A DNA stretch of 64,000 nt from Telluria antibiotica (GCF_011682055.1 NZ_JAAQOM010000007.1:248001-312000); one strand, 5' to 3'. Positions 25,948 to 34,763 are shown, counted from the first letter of the stretch. Numbers and translations are program-made. Notes: generated from the letters alone by a model not told the origin.

Positions 25948-27135
25948 TCAGTCCTTGTCCAGGATGTGTTCGATGCCGATGCGCGCGACGGCGCCACGTG
26001 ATCGCGGCGGGACCGGCGCCGACCAGACGTCGGCGACCTGGCGTCCTTCGAAATCGCACACGAGCACGCGCAGGCGGAAGGCGGTGCCGTAGCGTTCGGG
26101 CGCCGTCAGCGTGTCGATGGCGGCTTGCGCCAGCGCGGCGTGGAAGGCGTCGCCCAGGCCGCGCTCGACCATCAGCTCGGCGCCGAAGCGGGCCGTTTCG
26201 GCGGCGGCGATCGCGGCGCAGTCCTCGGCGGCGGCGCCGACGCGCCGCGCAATCGCGGCCACGAGGTCCGTGTCGACCTCGCTGCGATTGGCGTGCGTGA
26301 TGGTCTCGCCCTGCGCGATCTTGGTCAGCTTGCCGACCATGACCGCCAGCACGACCAGCCCGATGCCCTGGGCCGCCGCTTCGTCGAGCGCGTAGCGCAG
26401 GAAGTCGCCCATCTGCACGAAGCAGGCGGCCGGCAGTCCGGGCCGCTCGCCGCGCAGTGTGGTCATGGCAAAGGTCTCGGTGCGCCCGCCCGTCGTCAGC
26501 GCGACCAGGTCGTGGTCCGTGGTCGCTGCCACCTGCACGCCCTGCACGACGCTGGCGCGCCATGCGGCAGTGGAATACGGCTTGACGATGCCGGTCGTGC
26601 CGAGGATGCTGATGCCGCCCAGGATGCCCAGGCGCGCATTGGTGGTCTTCCTGGCCATGACCTGCCCGTCCGGTACGCTGATCGTGACCTCGATGCCGTG
26701 CTCCTGCAGCAACTCGGGCACCGCCTCGCGCAGGTTCTCGGCGATGTTGCGGCGCGGGACCGGGTTGATCGCCGGACCGCCGACCTCGAGACCGAGGCCC
26801 GGCATCGTCACCGTGCCGACGCCTTCCCCGGCCACGTAGGTCACCACGCCGGTCTGGCCAGGCAGCAGCCGCAGGTCGACGGTCAGATGCGCGCCATCCG
26901 TGCAGTCGGGATCGTCACCGGCAAATTTGACCACCATCGCGTGCGCCGACTGCGCATCGCAGCGGCCGTCGTGCACGGAAAAGCACACTCGCGTGCCGTT
27001 CGGCAGCAGACTCTCGATCCCGTCGGGTACGCGGCCGGTGGCCAATCCCAGCGCGGCCGCGCGCGCCGCGGCGGCCGCGCAAGCGCCGGTTGTGAAACCG
27101 GTGCGGGTGCCCCGTTCGGCCGTCTTGTCTTTCAT
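25948..27135 (-). CDS. cbiD: Cobalt-precorrin-5B C1-methyltransferase
   Basis: 395 residues from ATG at 27135, overlapping the cbiC stop. RTGFTTGACAAAAARAA is the CbiD start motif; EVGGPAINPVPRRNIAENL, GGISILGTTGIVKPYS and KLTKIAQGETITHANRSEVD follow. CbiD is diagnostic of the early-cobalt-insertion pathway and methylates C1. Cytoplasmic. Confidence 0.95.
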   Translation of the reverse strand: MKDKTAERGTRTGFTTGACAAAAARAAALGLATGRVPDGIESLLPNGTRVCFSVHDGRCDAQSAHAMVVKFAGDDPDCTDGAHLTVDLRLLPGQTGVVTYVAGEGVGTVTMPGLGLEVGGPAINPVPRRNIAENLREAVPELLQEHGIEVTISVPDGQVMARKTTNARLGILGGISILGTTGIVKPYSTAAWRASVVQGVQVAATTDHDLVALTTGGRTETFAMTTLRGERPGLPAACFVQMGDFLRYALDEAAAQGIGLVVLAVMVGKLTKIAQGETITHANRSEVDTDLVAAIARRVGAAAEDCAAIAAAETARFGAELMVERGLGDAFHAALAQAAIDTLTAPERYGTAFRLRVLVCDFEGRQVADVWSAPVPPRSRGAVARIGIEHILDKD

Positions 27136-27812
27136 GCGTCCGCTTTCTGGCGGGCCTCGGCCAGCGCCAGCAGCGCGTGCAGCGCGGCCACGACCAGCGT
27201 GGAGCCGCCCTTGCGGCCGCGAATCACGATCCACGGGACCTCGTCCACCTGCGCCATCAGGTCCTTCGACTCGGCCGCGGACACGAAGCCGACCGGCATT
27301 CCGACCACCAGCGCCGGCCGCACGCCTTCCTCGCGGATCAGGCGCACCAGCTCGATCAGCGCGGTCGGCGCATTGCCGATCGCCACGATGGCGCCACGGT
27401 CCAGCAGGCCGAGACGGTGCGCCTTGCGCATCGCTTGCACGGCGCGCGTCGTGTCCTCGCGCTGCGCGGCCTCGATCACGTCGGGGTCGCTGATGAACTG
27501 GCGTGTCCGCATCCCGAAGTGCGCGAGGCGCGGCTGCGACAGGCCCGAGCAGATCATCTCCACGTCCGCGACGATGGGGGCGCCGCCTTCCAGCATTGCC
27601 CGGATGCCGGCTTGCACCGCGTCCGGATGGAAGTCGGCCAGGCCGTTGAAGTCGAAATCGGCGTTCGCATGGATCATGCGGCGCACGATCGGCCATTGCG
27701 CGTCCGTATAGCCGTGCGCACCGGCTTCGGCATCGATGATCGCGAAGCTGTCGTGTTCGATCGCCTGGCCGGCGCGGGTCAGTTGTTCCGTGACCGTGTT
27801 TACGGTGCTCAT
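27132..27812 (-). CDS. cbiC: Precorrin-8X/cobalt-precorrin-8 methylmutase
   Basis: 226 residues. SFAIIDAEAGAHGYTDAQWP and RRMIHANADFDFNGLADFH contain the catalytic histidine region; IVADVEMICSGLSQPRLAHFG and VVGMPVGFVSAAESKDLM complete the CbiC/CobH signature. It moves a methyl from C11 to C12, giving (cobyrinate) hydrogenobyrinate. Coupled to cbiX and cbiD by 4-bp overlaps. Confidence 0.95.
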   Translation of the reverse strand: MSTVNTVTEQLTRAGQAIEHDSFAIIDAEAGAHGYTDAQWPIVRRMIHANADFDFNGLADFHPDAVQAGIRAMLEGGAPIVADVEMICSGLSQPRLAHFGMRTRQFISDPDVIEAAQREDTTRAVQAMRKAHRLGLLDRGAIVAIGNAPTALIELVRLIREEGVRPALVVGMPVGFVSAAESKDLMAQVDEVPWIVIRGRKGGSTLVVAALHALLALAEARQKADA

Positions 27813-28750
27813 GCGGGTTGCCCCTCGGGGTGCGAGTGCGGATGAGCGTGATCGTTGCCATGCGCGTGGTCGTGCGTGTGCGCATGCGAGTGGCCATGGC
27901 CGAGGTCGTGCGCGATTTCACGGTAGCTGCAGCCGTCGCACGGCAGGCGGCTGTCCGTCACGCCGGCCCGCAGGTCGGCGACGCGCTGTTCCATCAGTTC
28001 GAAGATTTCCTTCTCGAAGCCGAAATGCTCGGTGCAGGCGAAGCGCACCTGCGGATACTGGCCGCGCAGGTGCTCGACCTGGCGGTGGATACGCTGTACC
28101 AGCGTGCCCGTGTACAGGTAATACGGCAGCACGACGATCTGACGCATGCCCTGCAGCACCTGTCGCTGCACGACCCTCTCCAGGCGCGGCCACGTGATAC
28201 CGGTGAACGCGAGGTCCACCAGTTCGTGGTCGCTCTCCTCCAGAAGCCAGCGCGCCATCTTCGCCATCTCGCCGTTGGCGCCGCGGTCGGACGAGCCGCG
28301 TCCCAGCAGCACCACGCCGGTGGTGGTCGGGTCGGGCATGTCCAGCGCGTTCGTCGCGCGGCGCAGGCGGCGCTTCAGGATCGCAAGGATCGGGTCGCAC
28401 GCCGTCAGGTGCGGCGCCAGCAGGATCTGCCCCTGCGGGCAAGCCAGGCGTGCCTGCTCGACGGCTTCCGGGATCTCCATCTTGACGTGGCCGGCCGCGT
28501 TCAGGATCAGCGGCACCACCAGCACGCGCGCCGACGAGCGTGCGGCATCCAGCAGCGCCGCGTTCAGCTCGGGCGGCGCGAATTCGATGAAGCACAGTTC
28601 GATGCGCAGGTCCGGCCGGCGCGCGCGCCACAGGGCGGCGAATTCGCGGATTTCGTCGTTGCCGGACTCCTCGCGCGAGCCGTGCCCGACGATGAGGACG
28701 GTGTCGCCAGCCTGCATGGGGGTCGCTTGCATCATGATCGGATGGTTCAT
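27809..28750 (-). CDS. cbiX: Sirohydrochlorin cobaltochelatase, long form with His-rich tail
   Basis: 313 residues from ATG at 28750, which overlaps the cobM stop; later ATGs at codons 6 and 7 are alternatives. Two homologous chelatase halves are visible: the first with VLIVGHGSREESGN (H23) and LNAAGHVKMEIPEA (H88), the second with VVLLGRGSSDRGAN and VLPYYLYTGTLVQRI. The C-terminus has LPCDGCSYREIA (a CxxC) and then a histidine-rich tail with about 13 His in 30 residues. CbiX inserts cobalt into sirohydrochlorin (early insertion); the long form in Bacillus megaterium also has His-rich and Fe-S features. The tail may store or deliver cobalt. Confidence 0.93.
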   Translation of the reverse strand: MNHPIMMQATPMQAGDTVLIVGHGSREESGNDEIREFAALWRARRPDLRIELCFIEFAPPELNAALLDAARSSARVLVVPLILNAAGHVKMEIPEAVEQARLACPQGQILLAPHLTACDPILAILKRRLRRATNALDMPDPTTTGVVLLGRGSSDRGANGEMAKMARWLLEESDHELVDLAFTGITWPRLERVVQRQVLQGMRQIVVLPYYLYTGTLVQRIHRQVEHLRGQYPQVRFACTEHFGFEKEIFELMEQRVADLRAGVTDSRLPCDGCSYREIAHDLGHGHSHAHTHDHAHGNDHAHPHSHPEGQPA

Positions 28751-29538
28751 GCGCTTGCCTTTCTGAAGCGGTGGGTGAAGGTGGGGTCGTACAGTTTGGA
28801 CCGCACCAGGGTTTCCCAGTGCAGGGCGCCCAGCGTCGGGCTGGCGACGATCATTGCCTGGCTGGCGACACCGGCGGCGCGGCAGCGTGCCTTGATGTCG
28901 GCCAGCGTGCCGCGCAGGATTTTTTCCTCGCCAGGCCAGCTGGCCTTGTGCACGACCAGCATCGGTGCATCCTCCGGCCAGCCGGCCGCGCGCAGCGCCG
29001 TCTCGACCTTGTGCAGCAGCGTGATCGACAGGAAGATGCAGAGCGTGGTGCGGTGCGTCGCGAGGCTGGCGAGATCCTCGCCGTCCGGCATCGGCGTGCG
29101 CCCTTCGACGCGCGTGAGAATCACCGTCTGCGTGACCTCCGGCAGCGTCATCGATTCGCCGGCCGCGGCCATCGACGCCATCGCCGACGATACGCCGGGC
29201 ACGACGGCCCATTCGATGCCGGCTGCCGCAAGCGGCCGCGCCAGCTCGATCAGCGCGCCGTACAGGGCCGGGTCGCCCGTCTGCAGGCGCACGACGACCG
29301 CGTTGGCATGGGCCTGTTCAAGCAGCCAGGCCGTCATGTCCTCGAGCGTCATGTCCTTCGAGTCGCGGACGACGCAGCCGGGTGGCGCGTAGAGCGTGGC
29401 GGCGCGGTCGACGAGCGAGCCGGCGTACAGGATGGCGCCGGCCTGCGCCAGCAGGTTGCGGCCCTTGACGGTGATGAGCTCGGGGTCGCCGGGACCGGCG
29501 CCCACGAACCAGATCTTGCCCGGGTGTGGCTGTGTCAT
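28747..29538 (-). CDS. cobM: Precorrin-4/cobalt-precorrin-4 C11-methyltransferase
   Basis: 263 residues. IWFVGAGPGDPELITVKGRN is the SAM-methyltransferase motif I; YAGSLVD, RLQTGDPALYGALIELA, VVPGVSSAMASMAAAGESMTLPEV and VILTRVEGRTPMP are CobM/CbiF signatures. It methylates C11. Overlaps cbiO upstream and cbiX downstream by 4 bp each. Confidence 0.94.
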   Translation of the reverse strand: MTQPHPGKIWFVGAGPGDPELITVKGRNLLAQAGAILYAGSLVDRAATLYAPPGCVVRDSKDMTLEDMTAWLLEQAHANAVVVRLQTGDPALYGALIELARPLAAAGIEWAVVPGVSSAMASMAAAGESMTLPEVTQTVILTRVEGRTPMPDGEDLASLATHRTTLCIFLSITLLHKVETALRAAGWPEDAPMLVVHKASWPGEEKILRGTLADIKARCRAAGVASQAMIVASPTLGALHWETLVRSKLYDPTFTHRFRKASA

Positions 29539-30401
29539 CTGGACATCCTTCGAATGTGGGAGGTCGGCAGCGCGCGCAGGCCGTCGAGGACTGCCTCCAC
29601 GCTGCGCGGGGTGGCGTCGGCTTGCAGCAGGCCGTGCGCGGCCAGGCTCGCATGCAGCGCGAGCGCCAGCGGCTGGCGTTGGCCGGCCGCGTGCAGCACG
29701 TCGGCCTGGCTTGCGATCGCCGGCGCCGGCCCCGAGCCGATGCAGCGACCGGCGGCCATGAGATGGATATCGTCAGCCCAGGCGTAGGCGAAATCGATGT
29801 CGTGCGTGGACAGCAGGACCGTCACGCCACGCGCCACCAGCCGCTCGATCAGGCGCACGAGTTCTGCTTGCATGGGCGCGTCGAGGCCGGCCATCGGTTC
29901 GTCCAGCAGTAGCACGTCCGGCTCCATCGCGAGCACGCCGGCGATGCAGACCCGCTTCTTCTGGCCGAAACTCAGGTGGTGCAAGGGGTGGCGCGCATGG
30001 CCTTCCATGCCGACGGCCTCCAGTGCCGCCTTGACGCGCGCACGCACGGTGGCGGCGTCGAGGCCGAGGTTGATCGGGCCGAACGACACGTCTTCCTCGA
30101 CCAGCGCCGCGAACAGCTGGCGGTCCGGATTCTGGAATACGAGGCCGACCTCGCGCCGCAAGGCAGCAAGGCCCGCGCGGCCATAGTCGACCGGCCGGCC
30201 GCCCCGCAGCACCTGGCCCGCGGTCGGGCGCAGCAGGCCGTTCAGGTGTTGCAGGACGGTGGTCTTGCCGGCGCCGTTCGCACCCAGCAGCGCATGGCGG
30301 CGGCCGGGCGCAAGCACCAGGCTGCAACCGCGCAGCCCCGCGCTGCCGTCGGCAAACAAGTGCTCGACGGCCCGCAGCTCCAGCTGCGGCACGGCGGTCA
30401 C
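29535..30401 (-). CDS. cbiO: Cobalt ECF transporter ATP-binding protein
   Basis: 288 residues from a GTG at 30401 (GTGA overlap with cbiQ stop). ABC ATPase motifs: Walker A LLGANGAGKTT (about 38-48), Q-loop GLVFQNPDRQLF, signature LSFGQKKRV, Walker B PDVLLLDEPMAGLD, H-loop STHDIDF. It powers the CbiMNQO cobalt importer at the inner membrane. Only one ATPase gene is present, so it probably works as a homodimer. Confidence 0.95.
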   Translation of the reverse strand: MTAVPQLELRAVEHLFADGSAGLRGCSLVLAPGRRHALLGANGAGKTTVLQHLNGLLRPTAGQVLRGGRPVDYGRAGLAALRREVGLVFQNPDRQLFAALVEEDVSFGPINLGLDAATVRARVKAALEAVGMEGHARHPLHHLSFGQKKRVCIAGVLAMEPDVLLLDEPMAGLDAPMQAELVRLIERLVARGVTVLLSTHDIDFAYAWADDIHLMAAGRCIGSGPAPAIASQADVLHAAGQRQPLALALHASLAAHGLLQADATPRSVEAVLDGLRALPTSHIRRMSR

Positions 30402-31132
30402 AAGTGCTCCCCGATGGCCAGCGCCAGCAAGACCGCGCCCGCGGCCAGCGCCATGGCTTGGTCGCGGCGCGCGTGCGGGAAGGCCGTTGGCAGGAAGCGC
30501 AGGCGGCCGTCATCGGCACGCGCAGCCGCCGCCGCCTGCAATGCGCCGGCGCGCTCCCACACCTGCACGGCCATCTGCCCCGCCAGCAGTCCGGTGGAGC
30601 GCCATGCCCGGCGCCAGTCGCCATAGCCCAGGCGCGCGCTCTGCGCCGTCACGCCTTCGTCCCACGCCTGGCGCAGGACGAACACCGTGCGATAGCACAG
30701 CGCCATGAGGTCGAGCAGCAGCTCGGGCACGTGCAGGTCACGCAGCAGCGCGAGCAGGTGCGGCAACGGCGTCGTCAGCACAAGGCCCAGCAGCGAAGCC
30801 AGTACCGCCGCCGAGCGCAGCGCCGTCCGGGCGATGGCCGGCAGGGACGCGCTGGCCCAGTGCCACGTGCCGTCGGCGGCCGGCGCCGCCAGCATGTTCA
30901 GGCACGATACGAGCAGGAACCCGAGCGGCGGCATGGCGGTCGCGAGGTACGTCCGCGGCGACACGCGCGCACCGAGTAACGTCACCGCCACCTGCGCCGC
31001 GGCGATGCAGGCCAGCATGGCGTGCCCCTGCGCGATCCAGGCCGCGAGCGCGCCGGCAAGCGCAAACTGCGCCTTGGCCGCTGGCGCGACGTCGCGCCAG
31101 CGGCTGGCATAGGCAGCGCTATCGATCCGCAT
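30398..31132 (-). CDS. cbiQ: Cobalt ECF transporter T component
   Basis: 244 residues with about five membrane segments and the ECF coupling region (ARLGYGDWRRAWRSTGLLAG and QVWERAGALQAAAAAR, equivalent to the Ala-Arg-Gly helices of CbiQ). It links CbiO to the substrate-binding CbiM/CbiN in the inner membrane. ATG lies 14 bases inside the end of cbiN; the stop overlaps the cbiO start. Confidence 0.9.
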   Translation of the reverse strand: MRIDSAAYASRWRDVAPAAKAQFALAGALAAWIAQGHAMLACIAAAQVAVTLLGARVSPRTYLATAMPPLGFLLVSCLNMLAAPAADGTWHWASASLPAIARTALRSAAVLASLLGLVLTTPLPHLLALLRDLHVPELLLDLMALCYRTVFVLRQAWDEGVTAQSARLGYGDWRRAWRSTGLLAGQMAVQVWERAGALQAAAAARADDGRLRFLPTAFPHARRDQAMALAAGAVLLALAIGEHL

Positions 31133-31448
31133 GGCGTTCCTGGCCGGGAGCGGCGTCGCGGCGGCCGCGCTCGCGCGCGACGGACAGCCCGAGCCAGAAA
31201 CCGATCACGCCCGCGCCGGCGGCGGCCTGCAGCGCGAACAGCAGCGACGCGATCTCATCGCTTGCCGGCGCAAACACGGGCGCGAACCAGGGCCGGTAGC
31301 CAGGCGCGATCGTGCCGATGGCCTGGCGTGCGGCCTCGTCGGCGCCACCGAACGCCGCGCCGCCGCCGGACATGGTGCCGGCCAGCCACAGCGGCAGAAC
31401 CGTCATTCCGACGACGGCCGCGAGCATGCACCAGGTGCGAATCTTCAT
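31119..31448 (-). CDS. cbiN: Cobalt transport protein CbiN-like
   Basis: 109 residues from ATG at 31448 (ATGA overlap with cbiM stop); the frame to 31643 is inside cbiM. Two membrane helices flank an extracytoplasmic loop: [20 protein letters not shown] and [19 protein letters not shown], with the loop [19 protein letters not shown] matching the CbiN signature. It is the small auxiliary subunit that stabilises or gates CbiM. Confidence 0.9.
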   Translation of the reverse strand: MKIRTWCMLAAVVGMTVLPLWLAGTMSGGGAAFGGADEAARQAIGTIAPGYRPWFAPVFAPASDEIASLLFALQAAAGAGVIGFWLGLSVARERGRRDAAPGQERHADR

Positions 31449-32125
31449 GCCGCCTCCCGCGTGCGCACCGCCATCACGGGCAGTGTGCGCAGCTCGGGCG
31501 CGTTGAAACGCGCCATCGCGTTCACCACCAGCACCGTCAATAGGCCTTCGCTCGCGGCGATGGGCACCTGGGTCAGCGCGAAAATGCCGGCGAACTTGAG
31601 AAACGACGTCGTGAATCCGCCGGCCGCGTCGGGAAACGCCCATGCCAGCTGCGCGGACGTCGTCACGTACGTCGCCAGGTCGCCCAGGAACGCTGCCACG
31701 AACACGGCGGTAGTGCGCGACAGGCCGGCCGCGGCCGCGGCGCGGAATGCGCCATACGAGACGACCGGTCCAACGACCGCCATCGACACGACATTGGCGC
31801 CCAGGGTGGTGATGCCGCCATGCGCCAGCAGCAGCGCCTGGAACAGCAGCACGACAAAGCCGACAGGGACCATCGCGGAAGGTCCGAACAGCAGCGCGCC
31901 AAGCCCGACGCCGGTCGGGTGCGAGCAGCTGCCCGTCACGGACGGCAGCTTGAGCGCGGACAGCAGGAACGCGAACGCGGCGGCGACGCCGAGCAGCATG
32001 CGCCGCTCGGGATGGGTGCGCAGGTTCCGCTCGAGGGCACGCACGCCGCAGGCCAGGATGGGAACGGCGACGACAGTCCAGCCGAGCGCGTGCGCGGGCG
32101 GCAGGAAACCTTCCATGATGTGCAT
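31445..32125 (-). CDS. cbiM: Cobalt transport S component
   Basis: 226 residues from ATG at 32125. [16 protein letters not shown] is the near-invariant CbiM N-terminus, in which the amino group, His2 and Met4 region bind cobalt; this fixes the start and rules out the longer frame to 32359 that runs into the riboswitch. [20 protein letters not shown] and [14 protein letters not shown] contain further conserved His residues. Six or seven membrane segments. First gene of the operon; the leader of about 140 bases separates it from the cobalamin riboswitch. Confidence 0.95.
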   Translation of the reverse strand: MHIMEGFLPPAHALGWTVVAVPILACGVRALERNLRTHPERRMLLGVAAAFAFLLSALKLPSVTGSCSHPTGVGLGALLFGPSAMVPVGFVVLLFQALLLAHGGITTLGANVVSMAVVGPVVSYGAFRAAAAAGLSRTTAVFVAAFLGDLATYVTTSAQLAWAFPDAAGGFTTSFLKFAGIFALTQVPIAASEGLLTVLVVNAMARFNAPELRTLPVMAVRTREAA

Positions 32126-32261
32126 TCGAATCTTCCCGTCGAATGGTCCATTAACGGCACCATGCGGGAGATGAAAGACGGCCGACGCAAGACATGGAGC
32201 GCGCCCATGAACGGACGCGCGACGCGATCGGCAGCGGCTTCCCGTCACCCCGGGGAATGGT

Positions 32262-32425
32262 GCTTGCTCGTTCGGGCCGGTATTCTGGCTCGCCGTCATC
32301 CTTCTCCGCACCTTCCCGCGATGGCTCGCAGTGGTATCAGGCGGAGTCGTCAGGCTCACAGCAGCGGGGGCTGCACCGGAATGACCGCGCGAAGCGGTGC
32401 CACCGGTTTCCCGTTTAACGCCGAT
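32262..32425 (-). promoter_or_regulatory. Cobalamin (adenosylcobalamin-type) riboswitch
   Basis: Read on the minus strand the order is GGGAAACCGGTGGCACC, a variable stem, GGTGCAGCCCCCGCTGCTGTGA, ATACCACTGCGAGCC, ATCGCGGGAAGGTGCGGAG, AAGGATGACGGCGAGCCAGA and ATACCGGCCC. These are the conserved segments of the B12 riboswitch, including the CCACTG, GGGAAGG and GAGCCAGAATACCGGCC parts. It lies about 140 bases upstream of cbiM and should repress the cobalt-uptake/cobalamin operon when B12 is plentiful. Confidence 0.96.
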
Positions 32426-32847
32426 GCCGATAAGGCATGGCGCACCCGAACCGAGATCTTACACGGAACGGCGCCGGCATCCAAATTTTGCAACATGGTC
32501 GGGCCGCGACCGAAGTGCGCTCTGCACGAGATGCGTCACCGAATGGCGTTGGCGGAGGGCGCGAATGGATGGGCAGTAATGGAATTTTCGCGGAGGGAAA
32601 TATGCGATGAAGCGATCTTCCGGCGTGCGCACATACGTTCCAGCTGGGCTGGTGATCGACTACATCGCCGCCAGGCTGCCGCCGGCTGGCCGCGACCTTG
32701 TGGCACGCCCCGGCTCGCGCACGACGTGCAGGTGGAAATCGAAGGCGTGCCGAGCGCCGCAGGCCAGGTCGAAGGCGGACGACGCCCAGTGTGCCGCCGA
32801 AGGTTGGCGCACCGGTCAACCGGGCTCCGGCTTGCCGCCGTCCCGGC
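32426..32847. other. Region upstream of the riboswitch, nothing recognised
   Basis: About 420 bases between the riboswitch and the end of the old yellow enzyme gene. It must contain the cobalamin operon promoter. Frames at 32415-32978 (minus) and 32607-32933 (plus) are open but arginine/cysteine/proline-rich without family features, so I do not call them genes. Confidence 0.5.
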
Positions 32848-33957
32848 TTACGCCCCGCTGTCCGACAGCGTCGGGTAATCGATATAGCCCTTGTCCGTGC
32901 CGCCATAAAAACTGCCGCGGTCAGGCGGATTGAACGGGGCATTACGACGGAAGCGTTCGACCAGGTCAGGATTGGCAATGAACAGCTGCCCGAAGGCTAC
33001 CAGGTCAGCGGTGCCTTCCCGCAGCACCTGATTGCCTTTCTCCAAGGTGTACCCGCCGGCCACGATGATGGTGCCCGGATAGAACTGGCGGAAATAGCGT
33101 GCGGTAAGGTCCGGCGTCGGGTGCTCGCCCTGCGCTGGCGCCGGCTCGACCAGATGCAGGTAGGCGAGATTCAGGTCGGCCAGCCGCTGCACCACGTGGC
33201 TGAAGGTCTGCTGGGGATGGCTGTCGCACATGTCGTTGAAGCTGCCGCCGGGTGACAGCCGCACGCCGACCCGGTCGCTGCCCCACACACCGGCGACGAC
33301 AGCGATCACTTCGAACAGCAGCCGGGCCCGGTTTTCCACGCTGCCGCCATAGTCGTCCGTGCGCTGGTTCGTGCCGTCCTCGAGGAACTGGTCGAGCAGG
33401 TAGCCATTGGCACCGTGGATCTCGACGCCATCGAACCCCGCGGCCTGCGCATTGATCGCAGCCTGTCGGAATTCCTCGACGATGCCCGCGATTTCCGCGG
33501 TCTCGAGCGCCCGCGGCGCCGGGATGTCCTGGAAGCCGTCCGCGGTATAAGTCTGCACGCCACGCGGAGCAATAGGCGACGGCGCGACGGGCAGTTCGCC
33601 GTTACGGAACACCGGATGGGAAATCCGCCCGACATGCCACAATTGTATGAAGATCAGGCCACCTTCCTGGTGCACTGCATCCGTAATCTGCTTCCAGCAT
33701 TGGACTTGCTCCTGGCTATGGACGCCAGGGGTCGAGATATATCCTTGTCCGCCAGCGGCTGCCTGCGTCGCTTCGGTGATGATCAGCCCGGCTGAAGCAC
33801 GCTGCCGGTAGTACGTGACCGCCATGCTGGACGGCACGTTGTCTTGTCCGGCGCGGCTGCGCGTCAGTGGCGCCATGACTATTCGGTTCCGCAACTGGAG
33901 TGGCCCCAGCGTATAGGGCGAAAACAGATCGATTCCTTGCGGCGCGTTGGTTGACAT
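32848..33957 (-). CDS. Old yellow enzyme family ene-reductase
   Basis: 369 residues from ATG at 33957, 7 bases after GGGAG; an ATG two codons earlier is too close to that site and the frame to 34026 is longer still. FMN-binding (beta/alpha)8 barrel: LRNRIVMAPLTRSRA, IITEATQAAAGGQGY, FIQLWHVGRISHP, DGVEIHGANGYLLDQFL (substrate His/Asn pair HGAN), GGSVENRARLLFEV and GVRLSPGG. This is the NemA/XenB-like class reducing activated alkenes and nitro compounds with NAD(P)H in the cytoplasm. Confidence 0.93.
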   Translation of the reverse strand: MSTNAPQGIDLFSPYTLGPLQLRNRIVMAPLTRSRAGQDNVPSSMAVTYYRQRASAGLIITEATQAAAGGQGYISTPGVHSQEQVQCWKQITDAVHQEGGLIFIQLWHVGRISHPVFRNGELPVAPSPIAPRGVQTYTADGFQDIPAPRALETAEIAGIVEEFRQAAINAQAAGFDGVEIHGANGYLLDQFLEDGTNQRTDDYGGSVENRARLLFEVIAVVAGVWGSDRVGVRLSPGGSFNDMCDSHPQQTFSHVVQRLADLNLAYLHLVEPAPAQGEHPTPDLTARYFRQFYPGTIIVAGGYTLEKGNQVLREGTADLVAFGQLFIANPDLVERFRRNAPFNPPDRGSFYGGTDKGYIDYPTLSDSGA

Positions 33958-34319
33958 CGTCATTCTCCCGGTAGATTCGATTCGCAATGCATGGTCCGAC
34001 GACCAGATCGGCCACGTTAGCATCATTCAGGAAATCGAGACGCGCGCCGGGATCCGATCGCGTGGCGTGCACGTTCGGTACGGGAAAAGCGAAATCAAGC
34101 GCGGCGACCGAGGCCGTCCTGCGCAAGCATTCATGAGGCAAAGATCAAAATGCCCGCTGGTCGCCGGCCTTCTATATGGCCCCGCAACAGGGTCCCCAGG
34201 CCTGGAAGCGGCAACGTCTCGTCGAGCCCGGCTACGGCGTGCCCGTTGATTTACCCCGGCCGCCCGCCAATGCGGAGGAGTTCCTCGTCGCAACGACGTG
34301 ACGTCGACGCGCCGTCCGC
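33958..34319. other. Intergenic region with a possible gene remnant
   Basis: About 360 bases. It contains the old yellow enzyme promoter and an unbroken 54-codon stretch without a proper start (34137-34301, listed separately). Nothing else recognised. Confidence 0.4.
34137..34301 (+). pseudogene. Possible C-terminal gene remnant
   Basis: Open from a stop at 34134 to TGA at 34299. The translation (ARWSPAFYMAPQQGPQAW followed by KRQRLVEPGYGVPVDLPRPP) looks like ordinary protein rather than shadow, but there is no start codon with a ribosome site and I recognise no family. It may be the tail of a deleted gene. Confidence 0.25.
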
Positions 34320-34763
34320 TCAGTGCCTCAGCGCCGTCGCGGCCGCCACCTGGTCCGGCCGGTCGGGACGGAACGCGCGCTCGGCCGGCGCGGTGTCGAA
34401 ATAGGCATGCGTGCGGATGACCTTGCCGTCGCGCAGCGTGAACACGTTGACCCACGGGTTCTCGTAAGTGCGACCCGTGGACTTGACGCGCCACGTTGCC
34501 TCGCCGATGACGACGACCTTGTCGTTCTCCGCGACGATGTCGTGGACGTCGAAGCGCATCGGCTCCAGCGAGCCGCCCAGTTCCGCGAAGAAGCGCGCGA
34601 CTTCCTGCTTGCCGTGGAAGTTGCCGGCGAACGGGACGGCTTCCGCCTCGGGGCTGAGCCACTCTGCGTCGTCGTGGAAGCGCTCCAGCATCTGCGTGAT
34701 CTCGCCCTTCTGGAACAGCTGGAGGCCGTTCATGATGATCTGCTTGTTCTCTTGCGCGCTCAT
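34320..34763 (-). CDS. SnoaL/NTF2-like protein
   Basis: 147 residues from ATG at 34763, preceded by AAGGAG; the longer frame crosses the divergent promoter. NTF2-like alpha+beta fold with LQLFQKGEITQMLERFHDDAEW, FAGNFHGKQEVARFFAELGG and WVNVFTLRDGKVIRTHAYFD. The family includes ketosteroid-isomerase-like and SnoaL-like enzymes and many uncharacterised members; no specific reaction can be assigned. Divergent from the binding-protein gene. Confidence 0.85.
   Translation of the reverse strand: MSAQENKQIIMNGLQLFQKGEITQMLERFHDDAEWLSPEAEAVPFAGNFHGKQEVARFFAELGGSLEPMRFDVHDIVAENDKVVVIGEATWRVKSTGRTYENPWVNVFTLRDGKVIRTHAYFDTAPAERAFRPDRPDQVAAATALRH

Noticed and set aside
27809..27960. Histidine-rich stretch as a possible tandem DNA repeat
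   Set aside because: The CATGCG-like periodicity is explained by His/Ala/Asp codons in the CbiX tail; it is in frame and not a separate repeat.
32415..32978. Minus-strand ORF (187 codons) between riboswitch and old yellow enzyme
   Set aside because: Overlaps the old yellow enzyme end and is Arg/Pro/Cys-rich without a domain or ribosome site.
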